64,000 bases of DNA from BPGX01 sp037447455 (GCA_037447455.1 JBBIGQ010000003.1:150142-214141), one strand, 5' to 3'; shown: positions 1 to 9,340, counted from the stretch's first letter. Notes: generated from the sequence alone by a model not told the origin. Made by a program: numbers and translations.

Positions 1-2
1 AT

Positions 3-197
3 ATCATTTGGGAAACCCCGCAAAAAAATCAACAGGTATATTTTATCAAACATTTTGGAAGCAATGTAAATTTGGGGAACATACCGACTACAGATATTAT
101 TGCTTTGGAGTGTTTAAGATTAGGTTTAAGAGGCGATACTTTTTTCTCATTTCTTTCAGACAACAAAAAAGAAATTAGTTTAAAAATCCCTAAATAA
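3..197 (+). CDS. Phosphosulfolactate synthase (ComA-like), C-terminal fragment
   Basis: Only the last 64 codons are present; the gene enters from the left edge. The frame starting at base 3 reads IIWETPQKNQQVYFIKHFGS, then a conserved-looking NVNLGNI segment and ECLRLGLRGDTFF, before TAA. This is the end of the ComA TIM-barrel family as I remember it from Bacteroidota (IIWEAPQK..QVWF, FG.NVNLGNI, LRLGLRGDT). ComA adds sulfite to phosphoenolpyruvate to make phosphosulfolactate. In non-methanogens the product may feed sulfonate or sulfonolipid metabolism, which is inference. Identification is from memory of the family and from a fragment only. Confidence 0.7.
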   Translation: MIWETPQKNQQVYFIKHFGSNVNLGNIPTTDIIALECLRLGLRGDTFFSFLSDNKKEISLKIPK

Positions 198-221
198 AAA
201 AGAATAGTTCTTCTATTTAAT

Positions 222-229
222 TATCTTTG
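222..229 (+). promoter_or_regulatory. Bacteroidota -7 promoter element (TATCTTTG)
   Basis: This is an exact match to TAnnTTTG, the sigma-ABfr -7 element. The predicted transcript start is about base 236, giving a short leader before the ATG at 250. No convincing -33 TTTG is seen. Confidence 0.55.
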
Positions 230-249
230 CAAAACAAATTCTAAAAAAT

Positions 250-2631
250 ATGGCGAAAAATACAATCAAAAGTAATATCCATTCAAAATCTGCTTCTGTT
301 CATCCCAGAGCACAGGAATTAAAGCTCCCGCCATTAACGAATACTTTTCGTTTTTTTCCTTTTACCAATCAAACCCAACCGATTATTATCCTCACTCTGG
401 TTGGCTTTATATTTTACTTAACGTCTTTGTATAATGAACATGCGCTGGACGATGGAATTATTATTCATCAAAATGAATATGTGATTAAAGGCATCAAAGG
501 CATTAAAGAAATCATGACCAAAGATGCTTATGATAGTTTCTACCGACGAATGAATGCGACCGATCAATTAGCTGGTGGACGTTACAGACCTTTATCAGTA
601 GTAAGTTTTGCAATAGAACAGGAAATTATTGGCAAGTACGATAATGGGCAATTTCCACCGAATTGCTGGGATTACAATAAAAACGGAAAAAACGATCCGG
701 ATGAAGACATCAATAACGATGGTGTTTTTAATGAAATTGATTGTCAGACCAAAGGTGCCCATTTTCGCCATTTTAATAATATCTGGACCTTTGTGTTGAG
801 TGTGTTATTATTGTATCTAGTAATGCGAAATTACTGGTTCAGAGAATGGCAAGACATGGCTTTTTTGACAGCACTGCTGTTTATTATGCATCCTATTCAC
901 ACAGAGGCCATTGCCAATGTCAAAAGCCGTGATGAAACTTTTTCTTTAATTTTTGTTTCATTAACGTTTCTTTTTGCGCACAAATATCTTTTTAGCAAAA
1001 CTATTCGGGATGCTTTTCTAACGGCATTAATGTTTTTTCTTGCCCTACTATCAAAAGAATATGCTGTAGTTTTATTAGGATTGATTCCAATTGCATTTTA
1101 TGTATTCCATAAAATTGATATTAACTTAAAGAGTTTAATTCCACCTGCCGCGGTGTTTGGTACATTTATGTTTTTAATGTTGGCGCTAAAATGGTATCAA
1201 AAATCATTTGCAACATTGCCATTTATATATGTAGGTGTATCTGCTCTCATTTTTGGAAAAGATTTAAAGTTGAAAAACATCAATACATTGATGATATGGC
1301 TATATGGCGCTTTTTTATTTTATCTTGGCTTGCGTTTAAACGCGGTGGTATTAAAGCCCGGCGTACCGGATACTGAAATTTTAAACAATCCCTATTTACT
1401 TGCTTCCGGCGAACAAAAATTTTTCACCAAAGCATACGTTCTGCTGATATACATCATGAAACTAATATGGCCACATCCGTTATCTTCCGATTATTCGTAC
1501 AACACCATTGAATACAGAAATTTATTCAGCTGGGACGCATGGGTATCCATCATTTTACATCTTACATTAGCCTATTACGGATTTAAATTAGTATTACGCC
1601 GACACGTGCTTGGTTTTGCTATTGCTTTGTATTTTGCCTTTTTATTAATGATTGGAAACATCATCATGGATATTGGTGCTACCATGGGTGAGCGTCTGAT
1701 ATTTCACTCTTCTATTGGTTTTTCCATTGCCTGTGCTTATTTTATTCTAAAAGGATTGGATAAATTGAATTGGAGTTTGAAATTAAAACGTGTGACTTTG
1801 ATATTATTTTTATTGCCAGTGAGTATATTGTATGGCGCCAAAACATGGGAACGAAACTGGGCATGGAAAAATGATATTACATTGTTCATTGGGGATGTAG
1901 AACATAAACCACATAGTGTATTGGTGCTTGGTAATGCAGGAGCACGTTGGATTGATCTGGCAGATACAAAATATTTTACAAAAGAACCTTATGGCTTGTA
2001 TCTCAAAGAGGGTAAACCTTTCAGCACCTTTAAGGAAGAAATGCTGAAGTTTAGAGTCAAAGAATCAGAACTCAAAGATGGTTGTAATAAAGATGCTATA
2101 ATATTACCAGATACAGGAAAGCCGCAGAAGTTGATCACTCGTGAAAAATGTTTGTATAAAGGCATAGGTTATCTCAAACATGCCACTGAATTACATCCTC
2201 GCTATGTAAACGGTTATCTTAATTTAGGATTGGCATATTACAAATTACGGAGAGACAGAGAAGCATTGTTTTTCTGGAAACATGCTGAAAAACTGTATCC
2301 TAATAACCCATACTTGCGTAATTATTACATTGTTTTCTATAATGATTTACTCAACCGTGGTTATCAAAAATCCATGCGTGGAAGACACGATAGTGCTGTG
2401 ATTGAACTCAATAAATGCATTATTTTAGATAAATTCAATCCAGAGGGCTGGTACAGTTTGGGCGCTGCGTATTTTAATATCCGTAATTACAGACGTGCTC
2501 ATCAATGTTGGAAAAGATGCCTAGAACTTAAACCCGATCATCAAATGGCTAATCAGGCGATTAAGAATATCACGCCTCAAATGTTGGGCATTGTTCCTAC
2601 GCCTACTACAGTGTCGGCTAACAAAAAATAA
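250..2631 (+). CDS. TMTC-like GT-C membrane protein with C-terminal TPRs
   Basis: This is a 793-aa polytopic membrane protein. The first membrane segment (about 44-61) is followed by NEHALDDG (63-70), where an Asp pair is expected in the first loop of GT-C glycosyltransferases. GGRYRPLS lies at 109-116 and HPIHTEA at 214-220, as in the TMTC/DUF1736 family (protein O-mannosyltransferase-like). About ten hydrophobic segments follow up to about residue 525. The C-terminal third holds at least two TPR-like units (about 640-675 and 730-765). Predicted role: transfer of a lipid-linked sugar to periplasmic targets, with the TPRs binding substrate; this is inferred. An acidic insert at 141-165 (DYNKNGKNDPDEDINNDG) resembles a calcium-binding EF-hand or dockerin loop. 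It is monocistronic or coupled to the next gene 4 bp downstream. Confidence 0.75.
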   Translation: MAKNTIKSNIHSKSASVHPRAQELKLPPLTNTFRFFPFTNQTQPIIILTLVGFIFYLTSLYNEHALDDGIIIHQNEYVIKGIKGIKEIMTKDAYDSFYRRMNATDQLAGGRYRPLSVVSFAIEQEIIGKYDNGQFPPNCWDYNKNGKNDPDEDINNDGVFNEIDCQTKGAHFRHFNNIWTFVLSVLLLYLVMRNYWFREWQDMAFLTALLFIMHPIHTEAIANVKSRDETFSLIFVSLTFLFAHKYLFSKTIRDAFLTALMFFLALLSKEYAVVLLGLIPIAFYVFHKIDINLKSLIPPAAVFGTFMFLMLALKWYQKSFATLPFIYVGVSALIFGKDLKLKNINTLMIWLYGAFLFYLGLRLNAVVLKPGVPDTEILNNPYLLASGEQKFFTKAYVLLIYIMKLIWPHPLSSDYSYNTIEYRNLFSWDAWVSIILHLTLAYYGFKLVLRRHVLGFAIALYFAFLLMIGNIIMDIGATMGERLIFHSSIGFSIACAYFILKGLDKLNWSLKLKRVTLILFLLPVSILYGAKTWERNWAWKNDITLFIGDVEHKPHSVLVLGNAGARWIDLADTKYFTKEPYGLYLKEGKPFSTFKEEMLKFRVKESELKDGCNKDAIILPDTGKPQKLITREKCLYKGIGYLKHATELHPRYVNGYLNLGLAYYKLRRDREALFFWKHAEKLYPNNPYLRNYYIVFYNDLLNRGYQKSMRGRHDSAVIELNKCIILDKFNPEGWYSLGAAYFNIRNYRRAHQCWKRCLELKPDHQMANQAIKNITPQMLGIVPTPTTVSANKK

Positions 2632-2635
2632 CTTG

Positions 2636-3442
2636 ATGTTGGTTGCCTATAAAAAATCTCTTGTATTCACATTTTACCTGTTTATTTGTCTCACGGCTAT
2701 TGCTCAGCAACAACCTACTACCAGAAAAAATAATAATGCAGATTCTAAAAAAGAAGGAGCAAAAGTGATGATAATCCCATTTGAAAATAAAATGTACCTA
2801 AGTGAAATAGATTATTATATCAATAAAGAAATGAACTTGAATACAAAACAAATTCGTCATGAATTTAGAGATGGATTAAATGAACAATTGTATTATGCTT
2901 TTAAAAAACGAAAATTTTTTCCGATAGATTTAATGAGTGATACAATAAAATATAATAAAGATTTAAAGTTTATTTACGGCAACATAGCGTACGATTATGT
3001 GAAAGTGCCGGATCAAAACAATTACAAACCACCTGTGAAAGAAAAAAAAGTAAAAGGTATTCAAAACGGACAAGTGGTGGCAGAGACAGATGCCGAAAAT
3101 AAATTTATGAATACCCGTGTTCTTTCGCCGGCCTTAGTACCTTATTTATATGAGAAATACCATGCCAAATATTATGTGTTTATTAATGAGTTAGATTTAA
3201 AAGCATCTGCTGTTAATCCAACCGATTATATCCCTCAGAATGCTAAAAGAAAAATAGTAGTGCATTATACTATATTTTCAGTGGATGCAAAAGAAATCAA
3301 TTCTGGTATTGCAGAAGTAGATGCAGAAATCAATATCAACAATCCTTCTAAAATTATTAAAAATTATTTTTCTGTTTTAGCAGACACGATTACTAATCGG
3401 ATGGTAAGACACATTCCACCAAGTACAAAAAATTTAAAATAG
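2636..3442 (+). CDS. Secreted protein of unknown function
   Basis: I do not recognise a family. The ATG at 2636, 4 bp after the previous stop, is preferred over the upstream in-frame start at 2591. It gives a clean signal peptide (MLVAYKKSLVFTFYLFIC... ending AIAQ) and avoids a 41-bp overlap. The mature 245-aa protein is basic and soluble-looking. It opens with a KVMIIPFENK motif, which recalls periplasmic proteins whose core begins with a beta strand 'vaVlPFen'; the resemblance is too weak for a name. Tight spacing to the TMTC-like gene suggests co-transcription. Its stop lies 3 bp from the convergent nuoF stop. Confidence 0.65.
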   Translation: MLVAYKKSLVFTFYLFICLTAIAQQQPTTRKNNNADSKKEGAKVMIIPFENKMYLSEIDYYINKEMNLNTKQIRHEFRDGLNEQLYYAFKKRKFFPIDLMSDTIKYNKDLKFIYGNIAYDYVKVPDQNNYKPPVKEKKVKGIQNGQVVAETDAENKFMNTRVLSPALVPYLYEKYHAKYYVFINELDLKASAVNPTDYIPQNAKRKIVVHYTIFSVDAKEINSGIAEVDAEININNPSKIIKNYFSVLADTITNRMVRHIPPSTKNLK

Positions 3443-3445
3443 TAC

Positions 3446-4789
3446 TTACACCTTCTCAGCGACGCCCCATCTTTTATTGTAATGATTCACCTTTTTTATT
3501 CCTTTATTTTTCACCGCTTCTTCAAATTCATGTCTGAAATGCCGGATGGCACTCGCTACAGGCCATGATGCCGCATCCCCTAAAGGACAAATGGTTCGTC
3601 CATCAATTTTACTTTGAATCTCCCATAGTAAATCAATATCTTCCATCCGGGCGGTGCCATCTATAAACTTTTTTAGCACTTTTTCCATCCATCCGGTTCC
3701 TTCCCTGCAAGGTGAACATTGTCCACAACTTTCATGATGATAAAAACGTGTGAATGTAAATAAATTCTCTACAATGCTGGTATCTTCATCCATTACGATA
3801 AAGCCACCCGAACCCAACATGGTTCCTGTTTGAAATCCACCGTCGGCCAAACTTTCATAACTCATTAGTCGTGGTTCGCCTTTTGCCGTTTTTAGTATGA
3901 GCTCTGCCGGCAAAACAGGCACTGATGAACCACCTGCCACTACTGCTTTTAGTTTTTTCCCGCCTCTTATGCCTCCACAATACTCGTCTGAATAAATAAA
4001 CTCTTCTACAGGTAATCCTAACTCAATCTCATAAACACCCGGCTTGTTGATGTGTCCGGAAGCCGATATTAATTTAGTGCCGGTCGATTTTCCAATACCA
4101 ATTTTAGCGTACTCTTCGCCCCCCATTTGAGTGATGGGCACTACAGCCGCGATTGTTTCTACATTATTGACAACGGTAGGGCAGCCCCAAAGTCCTGCTA
4201 CCGCTGGAAAGGGCGGCTTAATTCTTGGGTTTCCCCGCTTTCCTTCCAAGGATTCAATTAAGGCCGTTTCTTCTCCACAAATGTAAGCGCCTGCACCCAC
4301 TTGAACATATATATCCAACGAATAATCGGTGCCTAAAATGTTTTTACCCAGCCAGCCATTGGCGTATGCTTCTGCTATGGCTTTTTCTAATATACGCGAC
4401 ACATAAAAATATTCTCCACGAATATAAATGTAAGATGTATTTGATCCTAAGGCATAAGATGCAATAATCATACCTTCTATCAACAAATGCGGAATGTGTT
4501 CCATCAAATATCTATCTTTAAACGTCCCCGGTTCTGATTCATCTGCATTACAGAGTAAATACCTTGGTACACCTGGTGGTTTTGCCAGAAAACTCCACTT
4601 CATACCAGTAGGAAAGCCCGCGCCACCGCGTCCGCGTAAACCAGATTTTTTTACCTCTTCCACAATTTGTTCTGGTGAAAAATTTTTCAATGCTTTTTCA
4701 ACCGCAGCATATCCGCCATTAGCACGATATACTTCATAGGACTGAATGCCCGGAATATGAATTTTATCCAATAATAATTTCTTTCCCAT
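3446..4789 (-). CDS. nuoF: NADH-quinone oxidoreductase subunit F
   Basis: NuoF is the NADH- and FMN-binding subunit of complex I, in the cytoplasmic arm. The 447-aa protein has GRGGAGFPTG (about 53-62), CNADESEPGTFKDR (from about 80), GAGAYICGEETAL, and the N3 4Fe-4S ligands CGQCSPC (355, 358, 361) plus C401 in CPLGD. The ATG at 4789 was chosen over the 24-bp-longer start because it leaves a 5-bp gap to nuoE instead of an overlap and gives a typical N-terminus (MGKKLLLD). It forms a two-gene unit with nuoE. No nuoG or membrane-arm gene is nearby, so the rest of complex I must be encoded elsewhere. All catalytic motifs look intact. Confidence 0.95.
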   Translation of the reverse strand: MGKKLLLDKIHIPGIQSYEVYRANGGYAAVEKALKNFSPEQIVEEVKKSGLRGRGGAGFPTGMKWSFLAKPPGVPRYLLCNADESEPGTFKDRYLMEHIPHLLIEGMIIASYALGSNTSYIYIRGEYFYVSRILEKAIAEAYANGWLGKNILGTDYSLDIYVQVGAGAYICGEETALIESLEGKRGNPRIKPPFPAVAGLWGCPTVVNNVETIAAVVPITQMGGEEYAKIGIGKSTGTKLISASGHINKPGVYEIELGLPVEEFIYSDEYCGGIRGGKKLKAVVAGGSSVPVLPAELILKTAKGEPRLMSYESLADGGFQTGTMLGSGGFIVMDEDTSIVENLFTFTRFYHHESCGQCSPCREGTGWMEKVLKKFIDGTARMEDIDLLWEIQSKIDGRTICPLGDAASWPVASAIRHFRHEFEEAVKNKGIKKVNHYNKRWGVAEKV

Positions 4790-4794
4790 AAAAA

Positions 4795-5376
4795 TTATTT
4801 TGTGTTTTGCCAATCTAAATCCGTGTAATTTTTTCTTTTATTCTCCTGCCTGTATTTTTCAAGAAGAGCATCTACCTTTTCATAGTTCAGATTTTCATGA
4901 TAAGATGCGCCACATTGTAGCATGGGGGCAGTGCCACAAGAACCCAAACATTCTACTGTTTTTAATGTAAATAGACCATCTGCTGTAGTTTCACTTTCTT
5001 TTATACCTAATTTTTTTTCTATGTATGCAATAATTTCATTGGCACCATTTAGCCAGCAAGAAGAAGTACGGCATACTTCCAGAACGCACTTTCCTACTGG
5101 TTTTAAATTAAACATTGTGTAAAAACTGGCTACCTCAAATACTTCTATGGCGGATATATTCAACAACTCTGCTACATAGTCCATCACTTCCGGACTAAGC
5201 CAGCCGTCATTTTCGGCCTGTGCTATGTGTAGCACAGGAATTAAAGCGGATTTTTGTTTTCCTTCCGGATACCGTTTTTTAATAGATTCTATTGTTTGTA
5301 ATGCTTCCTCACTAAACTTAATTTGTTTTCTTTTTTCTTTATCAAAAGTTAATACGCCATGTACCTGGGTAGACAT
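4795..5376 (-). CDS. nuoE: NADH-quinone oxidoreductase subunit E
   Basis: NuoE is the 24-kDa thioredoxin-fold subunit carrying the N1a 2Fe-2S cluster, which partners NuoF. The 193-aa protein has the four cysteines as C-x4-C (CRTSSC) and C-x3-C (CLGSC), plus the family helix EVFEVASFYTMFNL. The start at 5376 (MSTQVHG) is favoured because the TAnnTTTG promoter element lies at 5392-5399, overlapping the longer start at 5394. It is the first gene of the nuoE-nuoF pair. Confidence 0.95.
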   Translation of the reverse strand: MSTQVHGVLTFDKEKRKQIKFSEEALQTIESIKKRYPEGKQKSALIPVLHIAQAENDGWLSPEVMDYVAELLNISAIEVFEVASFYTMFNLKPVGKCVLEVCRTSSCWLNGANEIIAYIEKKLGIKESETTADGLFTLKTVECLGSCGTAPMLQCGASYHENLNYEKVDALLEKYRQENKRKNYTDLDWQNTK

Positions 5377-5391
5377 AATACAATTTTGCTG

Positions 5392-5399
5392 CAAAAGTA
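5392..5399 (-). promoter_or_regulatory. Bacteroidota -7 promoter element upstream of nuoE
   Basis: The minus strand reads TACTTTTG. The predicted transcript start is near 5385, leaving a leader of about 10 nt before the nuoE ATG. Confidence 0.55.
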
Positions 5400-5716
5400 A
5401 TAGAAATGCTGTGAAATTGAAAATAAAATTAAAACGATAATAATGTATATCCGATTTAGAATAATATGCGGATGAGCACTGTACAATGACGCGTATAAAT
5501 GTTTTTTAGAACGAAATACAAATATCTTGTGAGAATAGTATTTTTAGCATATTTTGAAGGAAAACTTTGTACACGAATAAAGTTGCAACGAGTGTTGTTT
5601 TATTTTGCTTAACGGCTTAAAATTAACTGCAACATTTGTATTATCTTATCAAAGCATTTTTGAAAGGATTTATCATTACATTTGCCACAAAATTTGTATT
5701 TCATAGTAATAAGCAA
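5400..5716. other. Divergent intergenic region between nuoE and the SCO gene
   Basis: This stretch of about 317 bp is AT-rich. Apart from the plus-strand promoter element at 5677-5684, I see no ORF with coding character, no RNA fold and no clear repeat. An in-frame TTG at 5636 would extend the SCO protein upstream but lies before that promoter. Confidence 0.5.
5677..5684 (+). promoter_or_regulatory. Bacteroidota -7 promoter element upstream of the SCO gene
   Basis: TACATTTG is an exact TAnnTTTG match. The predicted start near 5691 leaves a leader of about 26 nt before the ATG at 5717. Confidence 0.55.
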
Positions 5717-6352
5717 ATGATGAAAAAAGTCCAACTGCCCATTTTAATTGCCATTGGCTTGATTTTAGTAGCTTTATTGTATGTTCAAAAAAAACAAAAT
5801 CCACAACCTGTTCGTAAACTGCCATATTATGGGCCGCCAGAATTATCAGATAAAACACAGCACACCATTCCATCGTTTACATTTATTAATCAATACAATG
5901 AACCTGTAACTGAGAAAGATGTTGAAGGGAAAATATATGTGGTGGATTATTTTTTTGTTACCTGTAAATCCATTTGTCCGATTATGGCTAAGCAAATGAA
6001 AAGAGTTTACGATGCTTTTCATAATGATAACGATGTTTTAATTTTATCACACACGGTCAATCCGGAAGACGATAGCGTGTCGGTATTAAAACGCTATGCT
6101 GAAGAACATGGAGTATTTGATAAAAAATGGTTGTTTTTAACTGGAGATAAAAAACATTTGTATGAAATGGCGAGAAAAGCGTATTTACTAAATGCTGAAG
6201 AAGGTGATGGTGGACCGGATGATTTTATTCATACACAGAATTTTGCGTTAATTGATAAACACGGGCACATTCGTGGTTATTATGATGGAACAGATAGTGT
6301 TGAAGTAACAAGATTAATCCAGGACATTACGGTTTTGAAACAGGAAAATTAA
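5717..6352 (+). CDS. SCO1/SenC family copper chaperone
   Basis: SCO proteins are membrane-anchored thioredoxin-fold proteins that deliver copper to, or reduce, the CuA site of cytochrome c oxidase. The 211-aa product has an N-terminal anchor (about 6-22), the copper-binding CKSICP motif (C-x3-C-P) and the conserved distal His in FIHTQNF. DGTD near the end is also typical. The ATG at 5717 was chosen because the promoter element lies at 5677 and the longer frame would need a TTG start. It heads a co-directional run with the EamA, YicC and miaA genes. Confidence 0.9.
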   Translation: MMKKVQLPILIAIGLILVALLYVQKKQNPQPVRKLPYYGPPELSDKTQHTIPSFTFINQYNEPVTEKDVEGKIYVVDYFFVTCKSICPIMAKQMKRVYDAFHNDNDVLILSHTVNPEDDSVSVLKRYAEEHGVFDKKWLFLTGDKKHLYEMARKAYLLNAEEGDGGPDDFIHTQNFALIDKHGHIRGYYDGTDSVEVTRLIQDITVLKQEN

Positions 6353-6364
6353 ATAGGTAGTGCA

Positions 6365-7267
6365 TTGAAACTTTCAAACGCTCAAAAAGGTCATTTATCA
6401 CTGTTTACGGCACAGGTCATTTATGCAATGAATTATTCCATTGCAAAAGATATTATGCCGCATTATCTTCATCCGATATCTCTTGTGTTTTTGAGGATTT
6501 TCGGAGCGTGTGTTTTATTTTGGATGTTAAGTTTTTTTATTTCAAGTGAAAGGCAAAATGTAACAAAAGAAGATCTTAAAAAAATAGTGGTATTGTCTTT
6601 ATTTGGAGTGTTGATCAATCAATTTTTTTTCATTTATGGTTTAAGTATTACCACGCCTATTAATTCGGCGATTATTATGATTTCCAATCCAATTATCGTT
6701 TTTCTTTTAAGTTTTTTTATTTTTAGTAAAAATTCAAGTGATTTTATTCATTGGAAACATTGGCTGGGCTTGGGTTTTGGAATAATTGGGGCATTGACTT
6801 TGATTTTATTTAAAGGAAATTTTAGTTTTGGTTCGGATACATGGTTAGGCGATTTGATGACCTTACTAAATTCTACTTCCTGGGCATTGTTTTTAATTTA
6901 TGGAAAAGAAATGTTGCAAAAATATCACACGGTAGCCGTGATGAAGTATATGTTTCTTTGGGGAACTATTTTGTTTTTACCTGTTGCCGTTTATTTTTTA
7001 TCTCATGAAGAATGGCAAACGATTCCTATCTCTATTTATTGGGCAATTGCATTTGTAGTAATAGCCACCACATTTATTGCTTATTTATTAAATACTTATG
7101 GACTAAAATTAATGAGCACTTCTGTAGTGAGTATGTATATTTATACGCAACCTTTTTTGGCCACATTATTTGCTGTTATGTTAGGAAAAGATACGATTAC
7201 AGCTACTAAATTAATTGCAGGATGTTTTGTATTATTAGGCATCTATTTAGTGAATACCAAAAAATAA
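6365..7267 (+). CDS. EamA/DMT-family transporter
   Basis: This 300-aa protein has about ten hydrophobic helices arranged as two EamA halves, a layout of drug/metabolite transporters in the inner membrane; the substrate cannot be predicted. The N-terminal helix contains AQVIYAMNYSIAKDIMP, typical of Bacteroidota EamA proteins. The second half contains TSVVSMYIYTQPFLATLFA. The start is a TTG, 12 bp after the SCO stop; the next ATG would remove 21 residues of the first helix, so TTG is preferred. YicC follows after 4 bp. Confidence 0.85.
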   Translation: MKLSNAQKGHLSLFTAQVIYAMNYSIAKDIMPHYLHPISLVFLRIFGACVLFWMLSFFISSERQNVTKEDLKKIVVLSLFGVLINQFFFIYGLSITTPINSAIIMISNPIIVFLLSFFIFSKNSSDFIHWKHWLGLGFGIIGALTLILFKGNFSFGSDTWLGDLMTLLNSTSWALFLIYGKEMLQKYHTVAVMKYMFLWGTILFLPVAVYFLSHEEWQTIPISIYWAIAFVVIATTFIAYLLNTYGLKLMSTSVVSMYIYTQPFLATLFAVMLGKDTITATKLIAGCFVLLGIYLVNTKK

Positions 7268-7271
7268 ATGT

Positions 7272-8165
7272 ATGTTATATTCAATGACAGGATATGGAAA
7301 GGTTTCAGTTTCTGATAGTCAGATTAACTTAAGTATTGAAATAAAAAGCTTAAATGGTAAAAATGTTGAAATTTCACTGAAATGTCCTGGCTGGCTTAAA
7401 TTCTTGGAATTAGACATAAAGAATTATATACAGGAAAAACTAATGAGAGGGAAAATTGACGTTTATTTGACTATTGAATGGAAAGAAGATATTGTATTAA
7501 ATCAAATAAATACAATAAACTTAAAAAAATATTACAATCAATATAAGCATTTGTTAGATGAATTAAATATCAATACAGAAAATCCATATATTGTTGCTAC
7601 TATATTTCGTGAGATATTGCACTTACAGGAAAAACAAGAAGATATGGAAGAATTGCTTTTAAGTGAAAAAAATAAAAAATTAATTTTTGAGACGTTAGAA
7701 GAATGTTGTCATAAACTGATTGATTTTAGAAAAACAGAAGGCAACAAATTAGAACAAGATATTTTAGAACAATTAAAAAATATAGAAGATTTGAGAAACA
7801 AAATTATTTTAAGAGATCCCATTCGTAAACAAAAAATGAGAGATAAAATTTTGAATTCTTTAAAAGAAAATTTAGAAGAATCTAAAATTGATAAGGAGCG
7901 ATTTGAACAAGAAATGATTTATTACATAGAAAAATTGGATATTAATGAAGAATTAGTGCGCTTGAAAAGCCATATAGATTACTTTAAATTTATATGTAAT
8001 GATGGAGTAGCAATGGGAAGAAAACTTAGTTTTTTATCTCAAGAAATTGGAAGAGAAATCAATACAATCGGAAGCAAAGCCAGTGATGAAGAAATTCAAA
8101 AATTAGTGGTTGAAATGAAAGATGCATTGGAAAAGATAAAAGAACAATTGAATAACATTTTGTAA
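7272..8165 (+). CDS. YicC/YloC family endoribonuclease
   Basis: The 297-aa protein opens with MLYSMTGYGK, the signature start of the YicC family, followed by IEIKSLNGKN. It ends with the DUF1732 signature region (SKASDEEIQKLVVEMKDALE). E. coli YicC is an RNase that can act on small RNAs. The centre is highly charged and helical. In many bacteria yicC precedes gmk; here miaA follows 1 bp after its stop, so translation is probably coupled. Confidence 0.9.
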   Translation: MLYSMTGYGKVSVSDSQINLSIEIKSLNGKNVEISLKCPGWLKFLELDIKNYIQEKLMRGKIDVYLTIEWKEDIVLNQINTINLKKYYNQYKHLLDELNINTENPYIVATIFREILHLQEKQEDMEELLLSEKNKKLIFETLEECCHKLIDFRKTEGNKLEQDILEQLKNIEDLRNKIILRDPIRKQKMRDKILNSLKENLEESKIDKERFEQEMIYYIEKLDINEELVRLKSHIDYFKFICNDGVAMGRKLSFLSQEIGREINTIGSKASDEEIQKLVVEMKDALEKIKEQLNNIL

Positions 8166-8166
8166 A

Positions 8167-9093
8167 ATGTCAAAAAAATATCTTATTGTTATCGGTGGCC
8201 CTACGGCAATAGGGAAAACAGAACTGGCCATTGAGTTGGCAAAACACTTCGATACCGTTATTCTTTCAGCAGATTCTCGTCAGATTTACAAAGAGCTCAA
8301 CATTGGTGTGGCCAAACCTTCTGGGACGCAATTAAGCGAGGTAAAGCACTATTTTATCTCACACATTTCTATACATCAGGATTATTCAGCGTATGATTAT
8401 CAAAAAGAAGTACATCAATTATTACCACAATTATTTCAACAGCGTGATGTAGTAATTATGGTCGGTGGGACGGGATTCTATATCAATGTCGTCTTAAATA
8501 GACTCAATGAAGTACCGCAAATATCAAATGAGACCAAAAGTATAGTCAAAACATTATTTGAAACAAGAGGCATAGAAGGTCTTCAGGAAGCATTAGAAAA
8601 AAAAGACCCTCAATACTTTTCAAGAGTGGATAAACATAATCCAATGCGATTAATGCGAGCATTAGAGGTTATTTATGAAACAGGAAAACCGTTTAGTTGG
8701 TTTTTAAATGATCAGATAATTAAAAAGCCGGATTATTTTGTTCCAATAAAAATATGGTTAAACACGAATAGAGAGTTACTTAATGAGAGAATTAATCAAC
8801 GGGTTTTAAAGATGATAGAAAACGGATTGGAAAATGAAGCCAGAATGCTTTATCCATATAGACATTTAAAAGCATTAAATACAGTAGGATACAAAGAATG
8901 GGTGCCTTATTTTGAAAGTAAAAAGGTAAGAATAACTTCGGTGATTGAGCAAATACAAAAAAACACACGGCACTATGCCAAGCGCCAAATAACCTGGTTG
9001 AAACATCAATGGGATGGACTGGAAGTAAAAGATAAAGAAGCATTATGGAGCCCAGATAAGATCATTCAATTAATAGAAAACCGATTAAAATGA
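8167..9093 (+). CDS. miaA: tRNA dimethylallyltransferase
   Basis: MiaA transfers a dimethylallyl group to N6 of A37 in tRNAs that read codons starting with U. The 308-aa length is normal. The P-loop is GGPTAIGKTELA (about 10-21), followed by SADSRQIYKELNIG, GGTGFYINVVL and the C-terminal KRQITWLK. It is the last gene of the SCO-EamA-YicC-miaA run. Confidence 0.95.
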   Translation: MSKKYLIVIGGPTAIGKTELAIELAKHFDTVILSADSRQIYKELNIGVAKPSGTQLSEVKHYFISHISIHQDYSAYDYQKEVHQLLPQLFQQRDVVIMVGGTGFYINVVLNRLNEVPQISNETKSIVKTLFETRGIEGLQEALEKKDPQYFSRVDKHNPMRLMRALEVIYETGKPFSWFLNDQIIKKPDYFVPIKIWLNTNRELLNERINQRVLKMIENGLENEARMLYPYRHLKALNTVGYKEWVPYFESKKVRITSVIEQIQKNTRHYAKRQITWLKHQWDGLEVKDKEALWSPDKIIQLIENRLK

Positions 9094-9122
9094 CAAAAGT
9101 GTACAACCATTTCAGTTTAAAA

Positions 9123-9130
9123 TAAATTTG
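9123..9130 (+). promoter_or_regulatory. Bacteroidota -7 promoter element for the chaperone-usher-like locus
   Basis: TAAATTTG matches TAnnTTTG. The predicted start near 9137 gives an untranslated leader of about 200 nt before the ATG at 9341. The leader is very AT-rich, with a small hairpin (AACTT/AAGTT) near 9280-9295. A long leader is common for abundant envelope proteins, but no known riboswitch fold is visible. Confidence 0.45.
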
Positions 9131-9340
9131 CAAATTATATCTTTTTTAAAGTTTTAAAGAAATTTGTAACCTAAATTACAATTTATCGTAAAACTAACAA
9201 AAACAAAAAAGTATGGTAGATGTTTTTATACCCCCTTAATATGAAAAATAGAACGTGCTATTTAGCAGTAAACATTAAAAACTTATTCAAAAGTTAGAAT
9301 TAAAACTAAATTAAATTTAATAACCACAAAAATTAAAACC

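Noticed and set aside
4225..4739. Open frames on the plus strand opposite nuoF
   Set aside because: They are antisense shadows of a well-conserved gene with no recognisable product.
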